Positions 46,933 to 54,090 of a DNA stretch of 64,000 nt are shown here, one piece after another. The notes under the pieces were generated by a model, which saw nothing but the letters and a program-made list of their open reading frames with translations, made no database searches and was not told where the DNA came from. Position numbers and translations under genes: made by a program. The DNA lies in assembly GCF_004001065.1 (NCBI RefSeq), contig NZ_BIML01000002.1, positions 1 to 64,000 of the forward strand, written 5' to 3'. Every line of letters starts with the position of its first letter. Within the stretch, counting starts at the first letter, position 1. This stretch comes from Paenibacillus xylaniclasticus (lineage in GTDB: Bacteria; Bacillota; Bacilli; Paenibacillales; Paenibacillaceae).

Positions 46933-47195
46933 GGTGTACCTGCCTTAGTAGCAATCAGTTCGGATAGCTGGCCGATTGAGTAGTCGTATATTTGCTTCAA
47001 TTGTTCGTCAGGCACTGTGACACCAAAATTCGTCTCCAGCCTGACAACCAGTTCAATAATTTTGATCGAGTCAAGCCCTATACCCCCCTCACCGAGCGGC
47101 GTATGCTCTGTAACGGGTTCTTCTGGCAGAGGCATGTTCAAGCTTGTCGTAATTATTTGAACAAGCTCCTGAATTAACTCCTGTTTCGTAAGAAT
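46929..47195 (-). CDS. Acyl carrier protein 2, apparent ATT start codon
   Basis: This carrier would have 88 residues with the serine Ser43 in GLDSIKIIEL. The first ordinary start (TTG at 47141 or ATG at 47135) has no ribosome binding site and would remove helix 1. The open frame continues upstream through a fitting carrier helix (LTKQELIQELVQIITTSLN) to an ATT at 47195. AGGAGCT lies exactly 8 bases before it, and an in-frame TGA lies three codons upstream of the ATT. I infer initiation at ATT, as known for infC. A sequencing error is the alternative. Confidence 0.75.
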   Translation of the reverse strand: MLTKQELIQELVQIITTSLNMPLPEEPVTEHTPLGEGGIGLDSIKIIELVVRLETNFGVTVPDEQLKQIYDYSIGQLSELIATKAGTP

Positions 47196-47210
47196 GGTCG
47201 TTCAGCTCCT

Positions 47211-47753
47211 TTAATCAGCTCTCGATTCATAACAGACAGTCGGGTCGAAGTGTGTGGGTAACATAATGATCTCTGGATTGAAGTATTCCAAAATATGAAT
47301 AGCGGTTCGTTGGTCCGAGAAAGAAATCGTATATTCCTTGAACGGAGTTTGAGGATTTGCTTGAAATTTTAAACGGTAAGGCTTGTGAAATAAATCGACG
47401 ACCTCATTCGTATCGCGCCAGCCATAAGCGAGCAGCTTACGCCGGTTCGGCACCTCAGATTCACGTAGAACATGACCAATTCCTTCACCGTTCATCGTGA
47501 TGCGACGGTAGATCGACTCAGGTATTCGTTCGGGATATAAAATGACTAGATTTTGCGACACAATTGTCCAATTACGCTCTGCGATCAAGTAAGATTCCCT
47601 TAGTTCATAGGTCTGTCCGGAATGCTCCTGCTTTACGACCACCGCTCTCATCGAATCCGACGCTATCATCTCCAGCAGATCGGTAGTTCGATTCTCAGAC
47701 GTCAATAACAACTGAAGAATAATCCTCTTTAATCGATTAATCTCTTCCTCCAA
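47211..47753 (-). CDS. Chorismate pyruvate-lyase-like protein (UbiC/DUF98 fold)
   Basis: This 180-residue protein lines up with chorismate lyases: an arginine in LRESYLIAERNW, where UbiC has LRSVLL, then ITMNGEGIGHVLRESE (the KTPLGRYLF region) and a glutamate in FKEYTIS near the C-terminus. Chorismate lyases release 4-hydroxybenzoate and pyruvate. As the first gene of the cluster it could supply an aryl starter for the acyl ligase. Overall identity is low, so a relative with another substrate is possible. Translation probably starts at TTG 47753 after a run of G residues. Confidence 0.6.
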   Translation of the reverse strand: MEEEINRLKRIILQLLLTSENRTTDLLEMIASDSMRAVVVKQEHSGQTYELRESYLIAERNWTIVSQNLVILYPERIPESIYRRITMNGEGIGHVLRESEVPNRRKLLAYGWRDTNEVVDLFHKPYRLKFQANPQTPFKEYTISFSDQRTAIHILEYFNPEIIMLPTHFDPTVCYESRAD

Positions 47754-47791
47754 CGCTATTTCCCCCCCCTTTCATTCCGACTTGGTTAGAT

Positions 47792-47819
47792 CGTATATTT
47801 GATGCATCAAGATTGTCAA
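47792..47819 (-). promoter_or_regulatory. Promoter and palindrome in front of the biosynthetic operon
   Basis: On the minus strand TTGACA (47819-47814) and TATACG (47797-47792) are 16 bases apart. The perfect 12-base palindrome TTGATGCATCAA (47799-47810) fills the spacer and is a likely repressor site. No regulator gene lies in the cluster. Confidence 0.6.
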
Positions 47820-47935
47820 GATTGGTTTTATGTCCAAATACATTTCCTGTAGCATAATATTGTTAAAATAAAACAAAGATGATACGATGGTCACGATGCT
47901 CGAAATTCAACTCTACGACTGGAGTGATTGTATCA

Positions 47936-49201
47936 GTGGCCGCGCTGTCCCGATCGATTGCATCATTCGGAAATTTTTTTGGCAATAAGTTTATTCGCGT
48001 CATTCTGCTGTCCAGCTTCTTTCTCCAGATAGGTGTCTGGGTACGTAATTTCGCTGTACTGTTATACGTCATGGAACAAACAAATAACGATTCAGTAGCG
48101 GTTTCATGGATTTATATTGCAGAGTATGCGCCTATCTTCATTTTCTCCGTTATTGGAGGTACATTCGCAGACCGGTGGCGGCCGAAAAAAACGATGGTGA
48201 ACTGTGATCTACTCAGTGCCTTGTCCATCTTAATTGTTCTGGTCGCCTTAATGGAGGGCTCTTGGCGAGCCATATTTTTCACCACGCTTATCTCGACGAT
48301 CTTGTCACAATTTTCTCAGCCATCTGGAATGAAGCTGTTCAAGCAGCATGTACCGGAAGAGCAGATCCAGACAGGGATGGCCATGTATCAGGCACTTTCT
48401 TCTTTATTTATGGTCATTGGTCCTGCCATCGGTACACTTGTATTCTCGACATTCGGCATCTACGTTTCGATTGGCCTTGTCGGCATCGCCTTCCTGATGT
48501 CCGCTGTTATGCTCACCATGCTTCCTGCAGACCGAATTCCTTCAACCAATAACAATAAACCATCCGTGTTGAAAGAGCTTAAGGACGGCTTCCGTTACGT
48601 ATTCATACATCCGGTGCTTCGTCTGCTCGGCATCGCATTCGCTTTAGGCGGACTAGCTGTCGGCATTACTCAGCCTTTAGGCATTTTCCTAGTCGTCGAT
48701 CGTCTTCATATGGACAAAGAGTTTTTCCAGTGGTTCTCTATTGCCAACGTTATTGCAATGGTCATCGGAGGGGCATTCGTCGTCGGTATCTCGAAACGGA
48801 TATCCTCGCAAAAAATATTAGCGATTGGCAATTTGATCAGCGCCTTCTCTGCCGTCGGATTAGGGCTGTCCATGAATTTCAACTTGTCGCTGCTTATGCA
48901 ATTTGTCCGGGGATTTGTTCAGCCGTTTATTCAAGTCGGCATTAATACAATCGTCATGAAGTCGACAGAGGAAGCGTATGTCGGCCGCGTGAATGGGCTC
49001 TTTGGCCCCGTCTTTATGGGAACAATGCTGCTATCGATCATGCTGTCAGGCTGGCTAAGCACCTTTGTTCCGCTCGTTACGATGTTTGTGATGTCGGGCG
49101 TCTTTTTCCTTATTGCAACGGGAGTCATTTCACTCATGTTTAAGCTGGAGTTAAGCACGAAATACGTTACAGCTCCGGAAGCCTCAGTTTCGAATCATTA
49201 G
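47936..49201 (+). CDS. MFS transporter, MFS_3 (EntS-like) type
   Basis: This exporter of about 421 residues has 12 transmembrane helices and the loop 2-3 motif GGTFADRWRPKKTM (G-x-x-x-D-R-x-x-R/K-K). It belongs to the drug/enterobactin efflux subgroup. GTG at 47936 has GGAGTGAT upstream; the in-frame ATG at 47879 has no ribosome binding site. It diverges from the biosynthetic operon across 182 bases, so it most likely exports the product or gives self-resistance. Confidence 0.85.
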   Translation: MAALSRSIASFGNFFGNKFIRVILLSSFFLQIGVWVRNFAVLLYVMEQTNNDSVAVSWIYIAEYAPIFIFSVIGGTFADRWRPKKTMVNCDLLSALSILIVLVALMEGSWRAIFFTTLISTILSQFSQPSGMKLFKQHVPEEQIQTGMAMYQALSSLFMVIGPAIGTLVFSTFGIYVSIGLVGIAFLMSAVMLTMLPADRIPSTNNNKPSVLKELKDGFRYVFIHPVLRLLGIAFALGGLAVGITQPLGIFLVVDRLHMDKEFFQWFSIANVIAMVIGGAFVVGISKRISSQKILAIGNLISAFSAVGLGLSMNFNLSLLMQFVRGFVQPFIQVGINTIVMKSTEEAYVGRVNGLFGPVFMGTMLLSIMLSGWLSTFVPLVTMFVMSGVFFLIATGVISLMFKLELSTKYVTAPEASVSNH

Positions 49202-49245
49202 CCTTACAAAGCTGGACTAATAACTTAATCTATCACCATCCTGGA

Positions 49246-49287
49246 ACAAAAGAAGACAGAACGAGCCGCCAGCCCATTCTGCCTTCT
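49246..49287 (-). terminator. Terminator after the solute-binding protein remnant
   Basis: On the minus strand GAAGGCAGAA pairs with TTCTGTCTTC (one mismatch), followed by TTTTGTT. Confidence 0.65.
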
Positions 49288-49302
49288 CTAGTCTCAAAGT
49301 TA

Positions 49303-49910
49303 CTATGACTTCCCGGCTTGCATAAGCTCTTGCCCGCCAGCTGTAGCAATGGCTTGAATCGCCTCTTCCACCGTTTTCTCGTTGCGAACGGCTTTCTCGG
49401 TTTCGTTCTCAACTATTGCGGCCAGCTTTGCTTCTAAATTATTGGACAAACTGGTAGCTGCTGCCCGAGAAACAGCCGGCTCAAGTGCATAAAATGGCGC
49501 TAAGCTTCTCTCTTGCTGATCCTCCAGTACGGCATAGACAGGGTTCGAGATTGTATTATACGGATGCGATTGGGCATACGATTGCGCCCAACCCTGCCCC
49601 CCCGCATAAGTCATAAATGTCATTGCCGCACCTATATATCGGCTTTCGGAAGGAATTGCAAAAATGTCCATCAGTGCGTAATCTGGATTCACGTTGGCTA
49701 ACGAGCCGCCGACTGGTGCATTTACGACACCCCACTCGAACCTGGAATTCGTAAGCAAATTGCCGTATGACGAATTGCCCAGCATAAGAGCAGCCTTGCC
49801 GTTCACGAATGGATGATCAACATAAACTGACTTTGGATCTGCATCAGCAAGCGGAAGCCTGTAAATGCTGCCACTCTTCATCGCTTCTTATTGATAATGC
49901 CCAATGCTTC
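49303..49910 (-). pseudogene. C-terminal remnant of a sugar-type solute-binding protein
   Basis: An open frame of 192 codons (49881-49303) encodes only the second lobe of a family 1 solute-binding protein: VNGKAALMLGNSSYGNLL, ALMDIFAIPSES, ISNPVYAVLED. The gene lacks a signal peptide and first lobe. Just upstream, EALGIINKK continues the protein in another frame for about ten codons before stops, showing a frameshift and then loss of the 5' part. A terminator follows. It is unlikely to be functional. Confidence 0.75.
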
Positions 49911-50141
49911 AAGTCACTTTCACTTCCTTAGGATAGGCTTCTCTCTCTCAAGGTTTACGAGAAAGAGCGCATTTTGTATCCGAATCCCTCTATCGATGCC
50001 ATTCGAGAAAGGAATATTCTTCTTTCAATAATTCCCAATCACAAGCAAATCGCTTCCTATGAATAAATATAGAAAATAATGGTATTAAATTTACTATCAA
50101 ACATGCTGTTACTAAACCGTAAATTGTATTGCGGAATAACG
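49911..50141. other. Intergenic region with no recognised gene
   Basis: Between the binding-protein remnant and the map terminator I see no coding pattern, only AT-rich sequence. It probably contains eroded 5' sequence of the remnant. Confidence 0.5.
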
Positions 50142-50182
50142 AAAAAACCGACCCTAGGGATTACACCCTATGGTCGGTTCTT
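50142..50182 (-). terminator. Terminator after the methionine aminopeptidase gene
   Basis: AACCGACC-AGGG pairs with CCCT-GGTCGGTT. On the minus strand a run of T residues follows. Confidence 0.88.
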
Positions 50183-50197
50183 GTTGTATCCTTACAG

Positions 50198-50959
50198 CTA
50201 TTCTAGTTGTCCGCCGAGCGTCAAAATAACCGGCTTATCCTTCGTAACGACGACTGTGTGCTCGAATTGAGCAACGAAGCTGCCGTCATCCGTCTGCAGT
50301 GCCCAGCCGTCATCTCCTTGCTCTACATACTCGGCTCTAGTCGAGACGAACGATTCAAGAGCAAGTACTTGGCCTTCCTGCAAAATTGCCTTTTCATCCG
50401 GATCGTAATAGCTAACAATATGCTCCGGCTCCTCATGCAGCGACCTTCCAATCCCGTGCCCGGTCAGGTTCTGAACAATATAAAAGCCGCGCTTGCGTGT
50501 CTCGCGATAGACTGCCGCACCAATCGAATTAAGCTTCGCGCCAGCGCGCGCCTTCTTGATGGAGATATCAACGACGTGGGCGGCCGTTTCGATCAGACGC
50601 TGCTTAATAGGCGAAGAATCCGGCTGAACGATCGTCGTAGCACCGGTATCGGCGTAAAATCCGTTCTTATATGCAGACACGTCAACGTTCACGATATCTC
50701 CTGCCTTCAGAACCCGGTCGCCTGGAATGCCGTGCGCAACCGTCTCATTGATGCTGATGCAGGTGTGGCCTGGGAAATCATACATTTTTATCGGCGCCGA
50801 TTCTGCTCCATGCTTCGCCAATAGCTCACCACCGAGTTTATCGAGCTCCAGCGTTGTAATTCCCTCTCTAACTTGTGCGATTAGCGCATCTCTCACATGA
50901 GCGACGATCGCTCCAATCTCGCGCAGCCCTTGCCATTCTTCCTCTGTTCTTACAATCAT
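50198..50959 (-). CDS. map: Methionine aminopeptidase type I
   Basis: This 253-residue metalloenzyme removes the initiator methionine. The metal ligands appear in INVDVSAYKNGFYADTGAT (two aspartates), HGIGRSLHEEP (histidine), LALESFV (glutamate) and AQFEHTVVV (glutamate). It is a stand-alone gene, away from the ribosomal protein cluster, so it is probably the second map paralogue (Bacillus YflG-like). AAAGGATG precedes the ATG. Confidence 0.93.
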   Translation of the reverse strand: MIVRTEEEWQGLREIGAIVAHVRDALIAQVREGITTLELDKLGGELLAKHGAESAPIKMYDFPGHTCISINETVAHGIPGDRVLKAGDIVNVDVSAYKNGFYADTGATTIVQPDSSPIKQRLIETAAHVVDISIKKARAGAKLNSIGAAVYRETRKRGFYIVQNLTGHGIGRSLHEEPEHIVSYYDPDEKAILQEGQVLALESFVSTRAEYVEQGDDGWALQTDDGSFVAQFEHTVVVTKDKPVILTLGGQLE

Positions 50960-51093
50960 GACGGTACATCCTTTCTACAATCCGATGTCATTATTATACG
51001 ATTCACGTCTATTGTAGAAGTATACTCCATTGAGGTTGTTCGTGCCATCATTTCGTCACAAACGTCTCAATTCCGTCACGGTCATAGCAACAA

Positions 51094-52584
51094 TTAGCGG
51101 AGACGGTAATATAGATCGTTCCAACGGAGCTCGCTGCGGAACTGCTGCACGTTCGTCGATTGATCGATTACGACACATTCCACATTAGCCATCTCTGCCC
51201 AGTCTGCAAGCTGCTCGGACGTAATAACATATGACAATACCGTATGATGCGCGCCCCCTGCGTAAATCCAAGCCTCCGCAGATTCCGCAAGCGATGGAGC
51301 AGGCTTCCACAGTACGCGAGCAACAGGCAGTTTCGGAAGCTCAACCTTAGGCTGCACGGCTTCAACCTCATTGACGATGAGGCGGAACCGGCTGCCTAGA
51401 TCGACTAGTGACGCGTTAACAGCCGTACCTGGCTTTCCGTCGAAAATGATACGGGCAGGCGCTTCTTTGCCGCCGATTCCGAGCGGGTGCACCTCAATGC
51501 GCGGCTTCGTCGCAGCAATCGTCGGGCATACCTCCAGCATGTGTGCGCCGAGAATCATTTCGTTACCCGGCTCGAAATGATACGTGTAGTCCTCCATGAA
51601 CGAGGTTGATTCGTTATCCGCCATAATTTTCATCATACGTGTAAGCGCTGCTGTCTTCCAATCGCCTTCGCCAGCAAAGCCATAGCCTTGTGCCATTAGA
51701 CGTTGAACAGCCAGACCCGGCAGCTGCTTCATGCCATGCAAATCCTCGAACGTCGTCGTGAACGCGGTAAAGCCGCCTTCCTCCAGGAACGACTTTAGCG
51801 CTAGCTCGATTCGAGCTTGGTAACGAATAGACGCCATCGATTCTGCATTAGCACGCACTTCATCGGAGATCGTGTAAGTTTGCTCGTATTCTTCCATCAG
51901 CCGATCAAGAGCATCTTCGGACACTGCGTTCATACGCTCTACCAGATCGCCAATCCCGTAGCCGTTAATGGACCAGCCGAATTTAATCTGCGCTTCCACT
52001 TTGTCGCCCTCGGTAACCGCTACCTCACGCATGTTATCGCCGAATCTTGCCACTTTCAACGAACGGCTCTCTGTAAATGCAGCCGCTGTACGCATCCAGC
52101 CAGCGAGTCTCTTGCGGACATCTGCATTCTCCCAATGCCCAGCAACGACTTTACGCGCTACGCCCATGCGTGCGCCAATGAAGCCGTGCTCGCGGTCGCC
52201 ATGCGCCGATTGATTCAAGTTCATAAAATCCATATCGATTGAATCCCACGGAATGTCGCGGTTGAACTGCGTATGCAGATGGAGAAGCGGCTTGCGAAGC
52301 GCAGATAGACCCGCTATCCACATTTTCGAAGGCGAGAAGGTATGCATCCAAGTGATGACGCCCGCACAATCTGAATCCGCCGTTGCCGCTTGACATACTT
52401 CATAGATCTCATCCGGTGTTTTTACAACCGGCTTGAAAACGATTTCATATGGAATCGAACGGTCTTGATTAAAGCTCTCAACGATTTGTTTAGAATTGCG
52501 CTCTACCTGCTGGAGCGTCTCAGGGCCATACAAATGCTGGCTGCCCGTAATGAACCAAAATTGATATTGTTTCGTCTTCAGCAT
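51094..52584 (-). CDS. araA: L-arabinose isomerase
   Basis: This 496-residue enzyme converts L-arabinose to L-ribulose. Family motifs include FWFITGSQHLYG, GVITWMHTFSPSKMWI, HTQFNRDIPW, FTTTFEDLHG (catalytic glutamate) and EDYTYHFEPG. The ATG at 52584 follows GGAGGA; a frame reaching 52680 has no such site. No araB or araD is adjacent, which is unusual. Two AraR-like operator boxes upstream suggest arabinose induction. It complements the arabinoxylan-degrading genes at 14-22 kb. Confidence 0.95.
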   Translation of the reverse strand: MLKTKQYQFWFITGSQHLYGPETLQQVERNSKQIVESFNQDRSIPYEIVFKPVVKTPDEIYEVCQAATADSDCAGVITWMHTFSPSKMWIAGLSALRKPLLHLHTQFNRDIPWDSIDMDFMNLNQSAHGDREHGFIGARMGVARKVVAGHWENADVRKRLAGWMRTAAAFTESRSLKVARFGDNMREVAVTEGDKVEAQIKFGWSINGYGIGDLVERMNAVSEDALDRLMEEYEQTYTISDEVRANAESMASIRYQARIELALKSFLEEGGFTAFTTTFEDLHGMKQLPGLAVQRLMAQGYGFAGEGDWKTAALTRMMKIMADNESTSFMEDYTYHFEPGNEMILGAHMLEVCPTIAATKPRIEVHPLGIGGKEAPARIIFDGKPGTAVNASLVDLGSRFRLIVNEVEAVQPKVELPKLPVARVLWKPAPSLAESAEAWIYAGGAHHTVLSYVITSEQLADWAEMANVECVVIDQSTNVQQFRSELRWNDLYYRLR

Positions 52585-52637
52585 CAAAATATCCTCCATC
52601 TCCGGATTGAAGTAATTGATATTGACCTCATATTCAC

Positions 52638-52653
52638 ACTTGTACGTACATAA
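52638..52653 (-). promoter_or_regulatory. AraR-like operator box 1 (araA proximal)
   Basis: ACTTGTACGTACATAA matches the AraR consensus ATTTGTACGTACAAAT with a conserved TTGTACGTACA core. It lies 54 bases upstream of the araA start codon. Confidence 0.75.
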
Positions 52654-52726
52654 TGAAAAACTGTACATGAATTTATACAAATGTGAAGTAAAAAACCTTA
52701 AAGAAACTTATAATTTCCTCATTCAC

Positions 52727-52744
52727 AACTTGTACGAACAAGTT
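52727..52744. promoter_or_regulatory. AraR-like operator box 2 (distal)
   Basis: AACTTGTACGAACAAGTT is a near-perfect palindrome of the AraR type. Its centre is 90 bases from box 1. A further TGTACA occurs at about 52757. The region 52585-53075 otherwise holds only promoter sequence. Confidence 0.7.
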
Positions 52745-52938
52745 TACAAGCTTCATTGTACAACCATCATGAACTCGATTCAAGACTTAATTGTAATGTA
52801 AGCCCAAGGAGCCTTATACAGCGGAACACAGGTGGAAGTAGAAGCAGACGTCATGCAATTCCGGATCAATCTCTTTCGGTCTCAAGTCTTTCGTCTACAT
52901 ATTATTTAGGGATCAAATTTATATTAACGTACAAAAAC

Positions 52939-52967
52939 TTGACAATGATACATTTTGTATCATAAAT
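52939..52967 (+). promoter_or_regulatory. Promoter with operator for the XRE regulator gene
   Basis: TTGACA (52939-52944) is followed 17 bases later by ATAAAT. The perfect inverted repeat ATGATACA-TTT-TGTATCAT (52945-52963) fills the space between, the classic arrangement for an autorepressor. Confidence 0.72.
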
Positions 52968-53075
52968 TAGTAGATAGTAGCGAACGATTGTTTAGGGTGC
53001 ATGAACCAGCCCCTGAAGTGCGCGACAACGGGCTTAGCAATGCGAGTCTGCAGTTTAACTGTAAGGAGTAATGAC

Positions 53076-53405
53076 ATGACGATGACGATGGGAGATCGAT
53101 TAAGAGAACTGAGACTAAAAAGAAATTTATCCCAAGAGGAGGTGGCGCGGCAAATTGGTATTACGCGTTCAGCGTACAGTCATTATGAGATTAATAACCG
53201 TCAACCCGTGTATGACACGCTTATTAAACTGTCCGCTTATTTCGAGGTATCGATTGACTACATCATCGGGGGAGAAACAGGTAAAGCGGACTCGAGCATC
53301 ACACAGGATACAGTTGAAATATTCCGTATATTAAGCAGCATGGATCAAGACAAACGAAAACAATCCATTACGAAAATGATGGACGTCATCCGGCAGTCGG
53401 AATGA
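53076..53405 (+). CDS. XRE-family transcriptional regulator
   Basis: This 109-residue protein has a Cro/C1 helix-turn-helix in residues 5-62 (LRELRLKRNLSQEEVARQIG then SAYSHYEINNRQPVYDTLIKLS) and a helical C-terminal tail. AAGGAG lies upstream of the ATG at 53076; upstream in-frame codons have no such site. An inverted repeat in its promoter suggests autorepression. No phage or conjugative genes are near, so its targets are unknown. Confidence 0.88.
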   Translation: MTMTMGDRLRELRLKRNLSQEEVARQIGITRSAYSHYEINNRQPVYDTLIKLSAYFEVSIDYIIGGETGKADSSITQDTVEIFRILSSMDQDKRKQSITKMMDVIRQSE

Positions 53406-53435
53406 CCGTCGGATGATGTCCATGCACGATCAGGC

Positions 53436-54068
53436 TTATAATCGCCTGCTGCGTTCGAGCGACTTGTCAAGCATGTGCAACGAGGCCAGCATTACTGCTC
53501 CGCCTGCTGCATAGCCCGCGACGACATCCGTCACGTAATGAACGCCAAAAAATAACCGGCTAAAACCAACACTAACAATGATAGCAACAGCAACAATGGC
53601 TGCAAATAATTTCGCAACGCGGCCAGCTTTGGTATAGAGTACGAACGATAACATGATCGTCCCGTACACCGCTACAGCCAGCATAGCGTTTCCGCTAGGA
53701 AAGCTCGCTCCATCGAATTCTATGCCCCATGCGCCGGCTGGTCTCTCGCGATCCAGCCAAGCTTTCAGCCCCTGATTCAACGCGTACCCCACTGCTGCGC
53801 CTCCGGGAATCCATAAGACTGCTGCCGAACGCAATCGCCACCCTAACCAAGCGGTATACACGAGCGCTGCCGCAATAATGACGGTCGCAGATCCTAATTC
53901 CGTCACCGCCTTCCATATCTCTTCCCCTTGATATCCCGCCAAGCTTCGAACCGCTTCGACTGCTTTCTTGTCAATGTATAACGGTCCCTTGTCAGGCACC
54001 ATAGCTGCTATAGCAGCGAATAGCAGCACACAGACTGCAAACAACCCTGCTCCGATTCGAGGTTTCAT
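53436..54068 (-). CDS. PAP2 family phosphatase (membrane)
   Basis: This 210-residue protein has five to six transmembrane helices and the three-part PAP2 signature: KAWLDRERP, FPSGNAM (the usual PSGH histidine is asparagine here) and SRLFFGVHYVTDV. Enzymes of this kind dephosphorylate lipid phosphates such as undecaprenyl pyrophosphate. The substituted PSGH histidine is normally the proton donor, although PSGN forms occur in Bacillus homologues. It is 22 bases downstream of the histidine kinase gene and likely co-transcribed. Confidence 0.85.
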   Translation of the reverse strand: MKPRIGAGLFAVCVLLFAAIAAMVPDKGPLYIDKKAVEAVRSLAGYQGEEIWKAVTELGSATVIIAAALVYTAWLGWRLRSAAVLWIPGGAAVGYALNQGLKAWLDRERPAGAWGIEFDGASFPSGNAMLAVAVYGTIMLSFVLYTKAGRVAKLFAAIVAVAIIVSVGFSRLFFGVHYVTDVVAGYAAGGAVMLASLHMLDKSLERSRRL

Positions 54069-54090
54069 TATTGTATATTCCTCCAAAATA

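Larger units (their letters stand above)
35766..49201. other. Putative biosynthetic gene cluster for a phosphoramidate-decorated acyl/aryl metabolite
   Basis: Twelve minus-strand genes from 47753 to 35766 are packed with overlaps or gaps of at most 48 bases, opposite a divergent exporter gene. One half has acyl-chain machinery: a chorismate-lyase-like protein, two ACPs, a ketosynthase, a ketosynthase-like partner and an acyl ligase fused to a sulfotransferase fold. The other half has relatives of the four enzymes that make 3'-phospho-cytidine diphosphoramidate in Campylobacter jejuni, plus a methyltransferase and a BtrH-like protein. The product assignment is inferred. No phosphopantetheinyl transferase, thioesterase, ketoreductase or dehydratase is present. 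Confidence 0.6.

Noticed and set aside
47879-47935. N-terminal extension of the MFS exporter from the ATG at 47879
   Set aside because: No ribosome binding site precedes it, and the encoded residues do not look like an MFS N-terminus. GTG 47936 is better supported.
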